The notes under the pieces: model-generated
Told to the model about the DNA's origin: nothing
Seen by the model: only the letters and a program-made list of their open reading frames with translations
Database searches by the model: none
Shown here: in pieces, positions 13,401-32,493 of the stretch
How the letters are laid out: the number at the start of each line of letters is the position of its first letter
How positions within the stretch are numbered: position 1 is the first letter of the stretch
From: Mesostigma viride
Lineage: Eukaryota; Streptophyta; Mesostigmatophyceae; Mesostigmatales; Mesostigmataceae
Direction of reading: 5' to 3'
NCBI GenBank assembly: GCA_009746045.1
Contig: RPFO01000153.1
Coordinates: forward strand, 1 to 62,000
DNA: 62,000 nucleotides
Translations under genes and position numbers: made by a program

Positions 13401-15652
13401 ATTGACCTGGCGGCTGGTCGCGTTCCTCCCGCTGCGCGCGAGTGGTTAGCGGGCGCTCGCCTCCTCGCTCTGCTCAAGGGTGTCTTGCCCCCCCCGAGGG
13501 CAAGGTGCGCCCGATCGCCTGCGGTGAGGTGCTCCGCAAGCTCGTGGGCAAAGTGATCTGCCGCCAAAAGGCGCCCGAGCTCCGTGCCTTTTTCTGCCCG
13601 CCCCTCGCAGCGGGTGAGACCTCGGTGGCGGCCCAGCTGGGGGTGACGACTCCAGGCGGGGCGGATATCCTCATCCATTCGGTGCAGGCCTACCTCGAGG
13701 CCCACCCCACCCACGCTGTCGTCAAGGTCGACTGCCACAACGCGTTCAACAGTCTGTCCCGCGCCAGCATGTTTGCGGCCGTCATGGAGTCCTTCGAGGA
13801 CTTGTACGCTTGGACAGCCGTGTGCTACGGCCAGCCCGGCCAACTGGTTCACATCATGGAGGACGGCACTCGCGGCGGCCTGCTGTCGCGGTCGGGCACC
13901 CAGCAAGGGGACCCCCTGGGACCCCTGTACTTTGCCGCCCCCCTCCAGGGTTGCCTCCAAGCGGTCCATGCTGCCCACCCGGCGGTCGCTATTCAGGCCT
14001 ACTTGGATGATATCTACCTTCTGGGCCCTGTGCCGGACACCACCGCGGCTCTGCTGGCACTGCAGACCGCGGTGGCCGACATCAACCTCCAGTTGACCCT
14101 GGCCAAGTGCGCGGTGTACTCGCCCCAAGGTGATTGCTCCGGCTTTCCGCCCCAGCTCTTGGGCCGGGACGAGCGCCTCCATGGGTTGGATGTCCTCGGC
14201 GTTCCGGTTGGCGACCCCGCGTTTGTCATCGATGCTCTGCGGGCCGCCCTCGAGGCACGCACTGAGGTACTGCCCTTGATTGCGCGCCTTCATGATTCGC
14301 AGACCAAGGGTCTGCTTCTGTGGTTTTGCGCTCACCCTCGCGTCGTTCACTGGCTCCGGGGCGCTCTTCCGGCTCAGGTCCGGCTGGCCGCCGAGGGCCA
14401 CGACGAACGCATCCAGTCGGCCTTGGCGCAGCTGGTCCCGGGCCCCGACCTCCCGCCACATGCTATTCGCATTGCCTCCCTGCCTGCACGGATGGGTGGC
14501 TGCGGTCTGACTCGTGCCGCCCGGCTGGCCCCAGCAGCATTTTTGGGCTCCGTCGCTCAGTCGTGGGCGGAAAGCTGCCGGCTCCTGCCCCTTTTGGCAA
14601 CGGCAGCGCCTGACCTCCTGGACCCCAGCAGCCCTTTGCCCTTCGTCACCGCCATCCAGGAGGCCTATGCTGAGATCCAGCAGGCCTGTTCTCCCGTCCG
14701 TGCCGCTCAGGCGGTACAGCGCCACCTCCCTCGCGGCACTCCCTCGGTCGCCTCCGTTCAATCTCCCGCCGCATTCCCTGCTCGCGTCATCGATAAACAC
14801 CAGAAAACCTACGCGGGTATTCTGCACACGGCTGATTGGATTGCTCTTTTCGCGGACCTCAACGCCCAGGGACGTGCGTGGCTGTTCTCGCTTTCCTTGC
14901 GGAGTGTGGGCTCGGCGTACCTTCGTGCTCTTCCCATGGCCCCCCCATTCGCCTTGGCTCCCAGCCACTACTCGGTGGCGCTCCGGCACCAGCTATTTGC
15001 CCCGCAGCCTCTTGTTCCGGCCGGGCGGCCTTGTGGTAGCTGTGGGCAGCCGCTGGATCCCACGGGGACTCACTACCTTGCCTGCATGGGGGGCCAACAG
15101 AATCAGAATTGGTATTTGTATTTGCACACTGTCCTCCTGACGGTGGTGCTCGCCATGATTCGGTCGGTTTTCCCCCACGCGAACATCCGGTCCGAGGATG
15201 CGGATGGCGCTGCCTTCTATTCCCCCAACCACCGGCCTGACATCGTGGTGCTGGACTTTGAGGGGGGTGGCCGGCATCTGCTTATTGACGTTTCGGTGGC
15301 GCGGCCCTTGGCTCTTAGCCACGTGGCTGGGGCCTCCCTCACGGCAGGTTACACGGCGGACCGGGCGGAGCGGGCCAAGCTCCTGGCCTACGGCGACGTC
15401 GGGCACCATCGTGTGGTGCCCTTTGTCCTGGAGGAGTTTGGGGCCATGGGGCCCCTGACCTCCGCCTTCTTCAAGGAGTGTTGCCGGCTCCGGGAGGACC
15501 GGCTGGACCTGGAGGGCCAGCGGGCCCCATGGTCGGCGCGGACCTGGACGTCATATTGGCGTCAGCGCTTGTCGGTGGCGCTGACTCGGGCCATGGCTGA
15601 CATCATGCTCCGCCGTACGCGGGCTGATTTTGCGGTGCAGCAGGGCTATTAG
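10492..15652 (+). pseudogene. Retrotransposon polyprotein: PHD, RING-H2, C2H2, reverse transcriptase, CCHC and RPD endonuclease (frame-broken)
   Basis: The protein would copy its own RNA at a nicked target. Domains in order: a C4HC3 PHD finger in frame 1 (residues C50, C53, C65, C68, H73, C76, C91, C94 from the ATG at 10492); an unrecognised block at about 11250-11880; a RING-H2 finger at 11931-12059 (CAIC ... CGHTFHQAC ... CPLC); C2H2-like fingers near 12440-12650; a reverse transcriptase with VKVDCHNAFNS (motif A), GTQQGDPLGP (motif B) and YLDD (motif C, about 14000); a CCHC knuckle near 15032-15087; and the endonuclease motif RPD near 15232 followed by LIDVSV. The frame moves 1, 0, 1, 0, 2. 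The clearest breaks fall in poly-C runs near 11880 and 13490, and others lie in the GC-rich stretch 10950-11260. Either it is a decaying copy or the homopolymers are miscalled. The region after 13500 is open to the TAG at 15650. Confidence 0.85.
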
Positions 15653-15795
15653 GTTCCTCCCGTTAGGAGTTTCCATTGGTCTTATCGTAGTATAGAGATT
15701 TGACATGGCTCTGTATAGAGGTTTATAGCTGGGCGTTTGCTTTGGTTTGAGTGATTTCACTCTGCTGTAAGTAATTATATTTTTAATATATATAT

Positions 15796-16785
15796 ATTCT
15801 GCACACGGCTGATTGGATTGCTCTTTTCGCGGACCTCAACGCCCAGGGACGTGCGTGGCTGTTCTCGCTTTCCTTGCGGAGTGTGGGCTCGGCGTACCTT
15901 CGTGCTCTTCCCATGGCCCCCCCATTCGCCTTGGCTCCCAGCCACTACTCGGTGGCGCTCCGGCACCAGCTATCTGCCCCGCAGCCTCTTGTTCCGGCCG
16001 GGCGGCCTTGTGGTAGCTGTGGGTAGCCGCTGGATCCCACGGGGACTCACTACCTTGCCTGCATGGGGGGCCAACAGAATCAGAATTGGTATTTGTATTT
16101 GCACACTGTCCTCCTGACGGTGGTGCTCGCCATGATTCGGTCGGTTTTCCCCCACGCGAACATCCGGTCCGAGGATGCGGATGGCGCTGCCTTCTATTCC
16201 CCCAACCACCGGCCTGACATCGTGGTGCTGGACTTTGAGGGGGGTGGCCGGCATCTGCTTATTGACGTTTCGGTGGCGCGGCCCTTGGCTCTTATTAGCC
16301 ACGTGGCTGGGGCCTCCCTCACGGCAGGTTACACGGCGGACCGGGCGGAGCGGGCCAAGCTCCTGGCCTACGGCGACGTCGGGCACCATCGTGTGGTGCC
16401 CTTTGTCCTGGAGGAGTTTGGGGCCATGGGGCCCCTGACCTCCGCCTTCTTCAAGGAGTGTTGCCGGCTCCGGGAGGACCGGCTGGACCTGGAGGGCCAG
16501 CGGGCCCCATGGTCGGCGCGGACCTGGACGTCATATTGGCGTCAGCGCTTACAAGTCGGTGGCGCTGACTCGGGCCATGGCTGACATCATGCTCCGCCGT
16601 ACGCGGGCTGATTTTGCGGTGCAGCAGGGCTATTAGGTTCCTCCCGTTAGGCGTTTCCATTGGTCTTATCGTAGTCTAGAGCTTTGACATGGCTCTGTAT
16701 ATAGGTTTAAAGCTGGGCGTTTGCTTTGGTTTGAGTGATTTCACTCTGCATGCTGTAAGTAATTATATTTTTAATATATATATAA
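15796..16785 (+). mobile_element. 5'-truncated second copy of the PHD/RING retrotransposon
   Basis: It starts at TTCTGCACACGGCTGATTGG, equal to about 14819 of the longer copy, and runs to the same AT-rich 3' end. It is almost identical to the first copy. A TAG replaces a Gln codon in the CCHC region (about 16024). There is a 3-base insertion near 16295 and a 4-base insertion (ACAA) near 16550 that changes the last residues. The minus-strand copy at 44385-46257 shares the ACAA insertion, so these two belong to one subfamily. The junction with the first copy lies inside TATATATATA. 5' truncation is typical of target-primed reverse transcription. Confidence 0.93.
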
Positions 16786-16791
16786 CGTGCG

Positions 16792-16980
16792 GAGTTTTTC
16801 CACGAGTGCTGCCAGCGCCGTGAAGACCGCCTCGACCTCGAGGGTCAGACCGCCCCGTGGTCGGCCCGCACGTGGTCCTCGTATTGGCGGCAGCGCCTGT
16901 CACTCGCCCTCACTCGCACCGTGGCTGATGTGTTATTCCGCCGCACCCGGGCCGACTTTGTCGCGACCCATGCGGTCTAG
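16792..16980 (+). pseudogene. 3' scrap of a diverged relative of the PHD/RING retrotransposon
   Basis: The 62 codons before TAG read as the C-terminus of the same protein family: DRLDLEGQ, then APWSARTWSSYWRQRL, then RRTRADF. Many synonymous and some amino-acid changes separate it from the two copies to its left. Its 3' UTR (to about 17105) is unrelated to theirs. It is therefore an older or different family member. It sits directly after the TATATATA tail of the second copy, making three 3' ends in a row. Confidence 0.85.
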
Positions 16981-17105
16981 ATCCCTTCCAGGCCTGCATG
17001 GTGGGCCGGCAGCGCTGTTGCTGCGTGTAGTTTTGTGCTGTATAGTTAGTTGTACCTTGTGCCGCTGGCGTGATCCTTGGATGTCTGTGTCAGATTACTA
17101 TTAAT

Positions 17106-17718
17106 TTCTTCAGGGTTATTCTCCCAGTTATCGGTTTTTTCCTTATGTTGCATGCCTATCTCACCTCCGTAACCTATCATTCTCAATGACTATATATAAC
17201 GTCGTGGAATAAGAAGGTTTATATCGATCATCATATAGTTGTCTCATGCACTTCATAAAACAGGAAAGAATAGAAAGGAAAGGAATTAGAAAAGGGGAAA
17301 AAATACAGCAGGCAAAAGTTTTTCATCAATTAATTAGCTCATGCATTTACGTCAGCTCCGTTTAACAAAATTGCACCAACCTGGTGGATTGAGACATGGA
17401 TTTATCTTGTCGCGCGCAGGCCTTGCCTTGCTGCATTCAGTCATGGTTCAAGTTGTGACTTTGGGCCTAGCCTGCATGCATTCGTAAAAAAATATTATAT
17501 ACAACATCATGCATGCACATAATAGGTTGTCATATAAAAATAGTACCAGGGCTACTATCGGCCGCAAATTGAATGCATAAAATCGACTCGCTGGCCTGCC
17601 TGCCTTTGGAATTCCAAAGCCAGGAGTCGTACACACTCACATTGCACGCTCGATCAGCGTGGCCAGTGCCAGGGGTTGAAACACCCATGTATGCCACCAA
17701 CAATAAACCAACACAATC
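17106..17718. other. Non-coding AT-rich flank
   Basis: No supported gene is present. The sequence is clearly AT-richer than its neighbours and contains short A-rich and TA-rich stretches. It should hold the 3' UTR and polyadenylation region of the minus-strand gene that ends at 17719, but I cannot fix a poly(A) site. Confidence 0.6.
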
Positions 17719-20700
17719 TTAAGGCAACTGATCCTTTGGGAAGCTTTCGAGCGGGACAGGCTGCATCGCTGCATGCTGAGTTTGCGACCCGGCCCCACAT
17801 TTCGCCCACACCCACGCCCAGGTCCACAGCGCCAGGTGTACCAAAGGGATGGCCACCAACAGCACGGCGATGATGTACCCCACGGCCAAGCCAAGGTGGT
17901 CACCATAATCCAACGGGTCATAGATGTGGGGCGCCCCGTTCACGTCAGTTCCCCCCGCACCATAGTAGATGAAAGAGAAGATGAGCCAGGCAATGCACCA
18001 GGCGTAGGCGCAGAAGATGTGGAGGAGGCGGAAAGGGGCTGACGACACCGCCAGGTCGATGAGGACAAGGACCAAGTTGACACCTGGCGTGTGGATTGTG
18101 GGATGGGGAGGTGCGGGGGGTGCCAGGGAGGCGTGTGGGTTGCCGGAAAACACCATGTCAGGAGGAGTGGTTGTGGGGACTGGGCAATAGGTGATATGGC
18201 AGTCAGTTGAACCAGCGAGGGCATCTGTTTGAATAACACATAAATTTTGAATAAAATCAACAAGGTTTACGCCATCACATAGGGCTGAAGGCAGCGTTCT
18301 TGGGGACACTTGTCACATCACCATGATACTAGCTACGGGGCCAGCGACGGGGCCAGGTGGGCATGCTAACGCTACCACAACGTGCACCCTAGTCTGCTGC
18401 GCGTGCCACAGTATGGGCTCCACTGGCTGTAGGAGACCCATATCTAGATGGATACTTACAACACGTTCCTACAGTATTCTTCTAGAAACTATCATCCACA
18501 TGCACGATGCCCTGTGTGCATCCTGTTTATTGGAATGCAACGCGCACCGTGCATGTGCATGTGCGTGTGCATGTGCATGTGCATGTGCATGTGCATGTGC
18601 ATGTGCATGTGCATGTGCATGTGCATGTGCATGTGCATGTGCATGTGCATGTGCATGTGCAGCTTGACCAATACCCCAGCTGGGATCGCTTCGCAAGGCA
18701 ACCACCCAACAGTGATAGTGACCAGTATAGTGACCAATTGTTCCATGCTATCGCTTCGCAAGGCAACCACCCAACAGTGATAGTGACCAGTATAGTGACC
18801 AATTGTTCCATGCTATCGCTTCGCAAGGCAACCACCCAACAGTGATGGTGACCAGTATAGTGACCAATGGTTCCATGCTATTTCTTCGCAAGGCAACCAC
18901 CCAACAGTTATAGTGACCAGTATGGTGACCTGTGAGTTCCATGCTATCGCTTCGCAAGGCAACCACCCAACAATGATGGTGACCAGTATAGTGACCAATG
19001 GTTCCATGCCATCGCTTCGCAAGGCAACCACCCAACAGTGATAGTGACCAGTATAGTGACCAATGGTTCCATGCTATCGCTTCGCAAGGCAACCACCCAA
19101 AAGTGATGGTGACCAGTATAGTGACCAATGGTTCCATGCTATTTCTTCGCAAGGCAACCACCCAACAGTTATAGTGACCAGTATGGTGACCTGTGAGTTC
19201 CATGCTATCGCTTCGCAAGGCAACCACCCAACAATGATGGTGACCAGTATAGTGACCAATGGTTCCATGCCATCGCTTCGCAAGGCAACCACCCAACAGT
19301 GACAGTGACCAGTATAGTGACGAGTAAGTTCCAAGCGATGGCTTCGCCAGGCAACCACCCAACAGTGACAGTGACCAGTATAGTGACCAATGGTTCCAAG
19401 CGATGGCTTCGCCAGGCAACGGATTGTGCGGTTGGGCCCCCGCTTCATCGCGGGCGTCCGCGGCGTGTACGTTCTATTCTCAGCACAGCACCCACTCTGC
19501 ACACCTGCCGGTTGGTCCGCAGCGACTTCCTGTGAACGTGCAGATTCCACAAATTGGCGGTTCCACACACTTCTAGTGGCTCCCCGCCCTGTCGACTGTA
19601 GACGCGCACAACCAAACACGCGTCGTGCACGAGCCGGTGGATGTGCCCCACCGTGCATGTGCAGGTTGATGTGCCCCCATCGTGCATGTGCAGGTTGATG
19701 TGCCCCCACCGTGCATGCGCAGGTTGATGTGCCCCCACCGTGCATGTGCAGGTTGATGTGCCCCCACCGTGCATGTGCAGGTTGATGTGCCCCCACCGTG
19801 CATGGGCAGGTTGATGTGCCCCCACCTTGCATGGGCAGGTTGATGTGCCCCCACCGTGCATGCGCAGGTTGATGTGCCCCCACCGTGCATGTGCAGGTTG
19901 ATGGCCGTCCACACATTTCCCTCGTGGATGAGCGCCCAGTAGAGGAGGACTACAAGGGCCGACGAGGTGAAGGCGGCCGTGCGGTGCGCCCACACCAGCC
20001 GGTAGCCGAGGGGTAGATGGGGGGGGGAGCACATAAGCTGATGATGCTCGCCCTCACCGAGCGCATCCCCAGTGGTGCTGTCCTCTGCGGCGGGAGGGAA
20101 GAAACGCGAGGAAGGGGTGGGGGATGTGGTCAAGTGGTGCGTGCGTGGGTGGGTGGGTGGGTGGGTGGGTGGGTGGGTGGGTGGGTGGGTGGGTGGGTGG
20201 GTGGGTGGGTGGGTGGGTGGGTGGGGTGGGGGGTGGGGTGGGTAGGTAGGTAGGTAGGTAGGTAGGTAGGTAGGTAGGTAGGTAGGTAGGTAGGTAGGTA
20301 GGTAGGTAGGTAGGTAGGTAGGTAGGTAGGTAGGTAGGTAGGTAGGTAGGTAGGTAGGTAGGTAGGTAGGTAGGTAGGTAGGTAGGTAGGTAGGTAGGTA
20401 GGTAGGTAGGTAGGTAGGTAGGTAGGTAGGTAGGTAGGTAGGTAGGTAGGGAGGGTTGAATGGGTGGGTGGGTGTGGTGGTGGGGGAGGTGTGAGGCCCA
20501 ATAAAATGGGGGAGAAGGGGCAAGGGCATTGGGGGGAGCCAGAGGGGCGCTTGCAGTAATAACGCCGTGCTTTGCAGTCTGCACTTGGAAGCATGGGCTT
20601 CTGTTTACTAGGGTCCGATGCGACACAGGATTTCTCGTTCATGCCTACTCCACATAAACCTTTTGGGAGTTAAGGCTAGCGGCAACTCCCGAAAACATCC

Positions 20701-21760
20701 TGGAACTTCCAGCCTATCATCCCTATTCATGCACATGCCTATTCATGCCTATTCATGCACATGCGTGCCTACTTTCATAGCTATTATCCCACGGTCTCCA
20801 CCCCCCCTTGCCACACCCGCTCCCTACTCCACTACCTTGCGTGACGGTCGTATGCCCCCCCCTTGCCACGCCATGTACTGGGCCTAGCGAGCGCATACCA
20901 TTGCCATGGTCCCCTTTCCACGTCGAGATGGCAGCCGCATAGAGCGCCATGCAGAAGTAGGCGGCCAGAAGGATGCCCGTCACATTGGTGAGGTAGATGA
21001 GCCTGCGGGGGCACGCACAGGAGGGGGGGAATCATTGGCCATGCGGACTGGACAAGGCGGACAGGTGGCATAGAGGGCAGAGGAGGGTGGGGAGAAGCCG
21101 TGCGGACCACACAAGGGGGACAGGTGGCAAACCGACAGGGCGACGGACAGGGCATGCCGCTCTGGTATCTAATTGATGCCGGTTGTTTCGCTGGTTGGTG
21201 ATCCAAGATTCACCAGGCGGGAGTCAATGAGGACAGGTGTGACAGTGTCCTGTTGTTAAATACCGCGCGTCACGACTGCAACCAATGGCCAACGGCTTAT
21301 TTATCCTTGGCCGGCAGCAACACTTGGCAAATCATCAGCGTAACTTGCGCCACTTACGTGTATAACATTGCGGCACATCCTTAGCTTGGCTGGCCAGAGA
21401 GCTGGTTGCGATGCAGGGATAAGGAGACGTCATCTCTCTACAAAACGCGAGGTGACGAGATAGATATATATGAATATGTTGTCTCTTTGATATATAAGCA
21501 CCTATCTAGCACAAAAATAGGATTCGGTTAACTGACCATTTTCCGCCGTCCGGAGGGTGCGCTCTAGCTCCGCTGTGGACGCCAATTCCGATGACCCAAG
21601 CGCTGAAGTAAGCGGCAGCAAAAGCTCTCCAAGCAAGATACCAAACATGTCCCTGGGGATGCCACCGAGATGTGCACAGTTGCGAGGAGGGAATCCCATC
21701 CAACCAAACGTTGCCCCGAAGAAACTCCTTTTTCAGGGAATTGCAGAAAGGACGAGCCAT
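17719..21760 (-). CDS. Rolling stone-like six-span membrane protein, 4 exons, 297 aa
   Basis: Exons on the minus strand are 21760-21537, 21002-20899, 20084-19884 and 18083-17719 (TAA). All borders are GT-AG. The phases 2, 1 and 1 join without a break to give W, E and G codons at the junctions. The protein has about six hydrophobic spans: [77 protein letters not shown] and [19 protein letters not shown]. Family signatures are KWLIYLTN, NLHMHG before a span, and [20 protein letters not shown]. The animal rolling stone protein acts in myoblast fusion; plant homologues are uncharacterised, so function here is unknown. The start is the first ATG before span 1. It is divergent from the V-ATPase gene. 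Intron 3 and intron 2 are loaded with tandem repeats. The family call is from memory of motifs. Confidence 0.82.
18084..18548. other. Unique part of intron 3 of the rolling stone-like gene
   Basis: This is the repeat-free stretch next to the 3' splice site. On the gene strand the acceptor is CACACGCCAG at 18093-18084, preceded by a C-rich tract. An open frame continues into it on the minus strand, but that is only read-through of the intron. No other feature was seen. Confidence 0.6.
18549..18661. repeat. (GTGCAT)n hexanucleotide tract
   Basis: About 18-19 copies of GTGCAT with one early variant (GTGCGT). It lies in intron 3 of the minus-strand membrane-protein gene. Both strands alternate purine and pyrimidine, a Z-DNA-prone pattern. 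Confidence 0.97.
18675..19425. repeat. 65-67-bp minisatellite, about 12 copies
   Basis: The unit contains TCGCTTCGCAAGGCAACCAC followed by a doubled GTGACCAGTATAGTGACCA segment. Units differ by a few substitutions, and pairs of variant units recur, pointing to block duplication. The tract is in intron 3 of the membrane-protein gene. The open frames across it on both strands are by-products of the repetition. Confidence 0.93.
19640..19896 (-). repeat. 29-bp minisatellite that copies the end of exon 3 and its splice donor
   Basis: There are nine units of about 29 bases. On the gene strand each reads AACCTGCACATGCACG then GTGGGGGCACATC, with small changes. The unit nearest the exon is the real exon 3 end (NLHMH+G) and its GT donor at 19883-19882. 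The others are intronic copies, nearly all retaining the GT. 29 is not a multiple of 3, so use of a different donor would usually shift the frame; only steps of three units (87 bases) keep it. Confidence 0.93.
20139..20238. repeat. (GGTG)n tract
   Basis: About 20 copies of GGTG, ending in a GGGGTGGGGGGTGGGG stretch. It is in intron 2 of the membrane-protein gene, where the gene strand reads CACC. The G-rich strand could form quadruplexes. Confidence 0.96.
20239..20452. repeat. (TAGG)n tetranucleotide tract
   Basis: About 53 perfect copies of TAGG (CCTA on the gene strand), directly after the GGTG tract and ending at AGGGAGGGTT. Part of intron 2 of the membrane-protein gene. It resembles a degenerate telomere motif but lacks the TTTAGGG period found at 53963. 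Confidence 0.97.
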
Positions 21761-22576
21761 TTAATCATTCATCTTTTGTGATGTCCTTCCAACGCCGGGG
21801 CCCTAACATAAGTCATTACGGTCTTGCAGTCTGGGGAATTGCGAACATTGGTTGGCTAACTGCGACCCCTTCAGACACCAATTAACCAATTAGGCCGGGT
21901 AAGTCAAAGGGCAGCAGTGAGGTGACGTAACACAAATTCCATGACTGTACAGTTCTAGCGGGTGATTTCGAGACCTTTACAAAACCCATGTCCCCGGCTA
22001 TCATGGCAGCATTTGTGCGGTCACCTCCATGCACTGTGGAAGGAAATCGCGTAATAATCCGGGAGGATCTCACGTGGAGGAGTCGCGTTCTGAACTTGTG
22101 CCAACTGGGACACCTAATAAGTGCCAACCATGACAAAATGTTCACGCCACGCGGCAGCTGCTAGTGGCGCGTCCGTCCGCATGTCCGGTTTCTAGCGGCT
22201 CCCGGCCTCCTACTGCACCCCGGCGGTTACCATGCCCCTCTGAGGGCCGCAACCGCTCAATTTGCCAAGTTCAACGTGCAACGAGCACCGCACGCCGCGC
22301 CGTGCGGCGCGGCGCCCGCCAGCTCCTCTGGGGCGAGGAGGCACCGTGTTGCCCGTCGGGTAGCGCGCATGCAGGGCTGAGGCCACACGAACGAATGGAG
22401 AGCGTGTAAAACTGCTGCCCTGAACGCTGCCGGGTAGAACGAACGAACAACCAGAGCAGGCTAGGAGGCAGGAGTGCTTGGCCCGCCGGTTGCGACGCGG
22501 CCTGTGACTCGCAGGTGGATTTCGTTGGTCGTCCTTCTTAGCCTGCGGCGATTTGCAATCGCCGGTTTATTAGAAA
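21761..22576. promoter_or_regulatory. Shared divergent promoter region
   Basis: These 816 bases lie between the start codons of the minus-strand membrane-protein gene and the plus-strand V-ATPase A gene, so both promoters and 5' UTRs must sit here. The right half (22150-22540) is GC-rich with a CGCCGCGCCGTGCGGCGCGG stretch. I see no convincing TATA box. No coding exon is supported. Confidence 0.55.
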
Positions 22577-31378
<8,802 letters not shown>

Positions 31379-32060
31379 ACCCGGGGATAGCACGGCCAGG
31401 GAGACCAAGAAAGTGCCTGGGCCATGTCACCTCGTGCGAGACAGTTGGCAGCTGCACAGGTGGTCGGCATATGGCGGTAGGGCCGGTGGGTGGTTCCCAG
31501 ATCGGTGGCCATAACTTGAGTTCTGAGAGCACAGCCCTGAGGCAGGAACACAGCAATGCAGAGAAACAATCTGCTGGCATAGCGAACAGAACAATACTTC
31601 AGCTACAAGGCTGGTGGCCGGCGCCTGTACTTGTGGTCTTTTGAGGTCCAGATCTGGGAACACCAGTGTTGGAAGCATTCTTTGCTTTGGGGGGGAGAGG
31701 AACTGGGTAGTAGCTCCCCCCTACTGGTAAAGCAGTGAGAGCAAAGGTAGTGTGGACAGGTATTCGTGGCTGCAGCCAGCTGGGATGGCATGCAGACTGC
31801 TGACAGCGCGTTGCTCACCAGCATCTGTACCCATGCAGCATTACTTGGAAGTTTTAGGAGGCTCAATTGCAGATAGAAATGGTATGTGCTGTAGTCATAA
31901 AAATAAAATAACACTATCACCTTTTTTCGACAACCTCTATGTTTTGGGCAGCTTTCGATGATGAAAAGGCCTCATTATAACCTGTGCAGGTTGTCCTATT
32001 AATTAATTAGGAACATCACTCTGTTGGGAGTAAATGTAGCACATATCCCTGAGAAGGGGC
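31379..32060. other. 3' flank of the V-ATPase gene and the right end of an old retroposon
   Basis: No gene is supported. The V-ATPase 3' UTR should lie in the first few hundred bases. TTAATTAATTAGGAACAT at about 32000 is followed by TGTTGGGAGTAAATGTAGCACATATCCC. This is similar to segments near 41880-41920 and, reversed, 42180-42260. It therefore belongs to the (TTAA)n-linked repeat family of this window. Confidence 0.5.
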
Positions 32061-32078
32061 ATATGGCTTTCATTACAC

Positions 32079-32298
32079 ATCCGAAAGGCTTGCATCACTC
32101 CCCGGACAGGAGAACTTTTGCGGATGACTGTAGGTGTGAGTTGGCGATGCCATGGTAACCGGATAGTCAGCAAAATTGGTGCGAGAGGTCCCCAGTTCGA
32201 TTCCGGTCGGATTCATTTGCAGATCGCGTTTTTCCGCGTTTTCCGCGGCCCGGCACTGAACGCAAATGGTTTTCACCTTTGCGGAGTGCCTGATCAGA
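32079..32298 (+). mobile_element. SINE-like insertion, 220 bp, with 18-bp target duplication
   Basis: The insertion is flanked by the perfect direct repeat ATATGGCTTTCATTACAC at 32061-32078 and 32299-32316. Inside, AGGTCCCCAGTTCGATTCC (32186-32204) contains a pol III B-box and resembles the T-arm region of a tRNA. The A-box is unclear. The right half (CGCGTTTTTCCGCGTTTTCC and on) is unrelated to tRNA. Size, B-box and long duplication fit a tRNA-derived SINE moved by a LINE. No poly(A) tail is visible. Confidence 0.75.
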
Positions 32299-32493
32299 AT
32301 ATGGCTTTCATTACACTCTAGGCTACTTCATGCAAGGGTGGGAATGTAAGCTACCCTTGGCTCTAAATTAAATTAAATTAAATTATAACATGCCTCCGTG
32401 GGGAGGTCATGTAGCACATATTTCATGATGGATGGGGTGGAGGAAGCCGCGTGATCGAACTATCCTAACTCTATCTAGAAAACCCTAACTACA

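Larger units (their letters stand above)
10378..15795 (+). mobile_element. Non-LTR retrotransposon with PHD, RING-H2, RT and RLE domains (longest copy)
   Basis: This is a site-cutting non-LTR element of the kind that carries a C-terminal restriction-like endonuclease (R2/NeSL/CRE-like). The coding region is 10492-15652. A roughly 140-base 3' UTR follows and ends in GTAATTATATTTTTAATATA, the same 3' end as the other copies here. The left edge is the satellite and the right edge is a second, truncated copy, so no target duplication can be read. It may be full length, because the N-terminal zinc fingers are present. The clade is inferred from domain order, not from a tree. Confidence 0.85.

Noticed and set aside
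13340-14989. 549-codon open frame on the minus strand of the retrotransposon
   Set aside because: It is the mirror of the GC-rich RT coding frame and has no domain signature. The same shadow appears opposite the truncated minus-strand copy at 45187-46449.
18469-18845. Histidine/alanine or Cys/Met-repeat small proteins over the GTGCAT tract
   Set aside because: All frames are open because of the six-base period; it is intron sequence of the minus-strand gene.
20239-20452. Interstitial telomere
   Set aside because: The period is 4 (TAGG), not the TTTAGGG used by this organism.
20054-20642. Proline/threonine- or leucine/threonine/tyrosine-repeat proteins (YLPT, HPPT)
   Set aside because: They are frames through the TAGG and GGTG tracts. 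Only the exon at 20084-19884 within one of them is supported.
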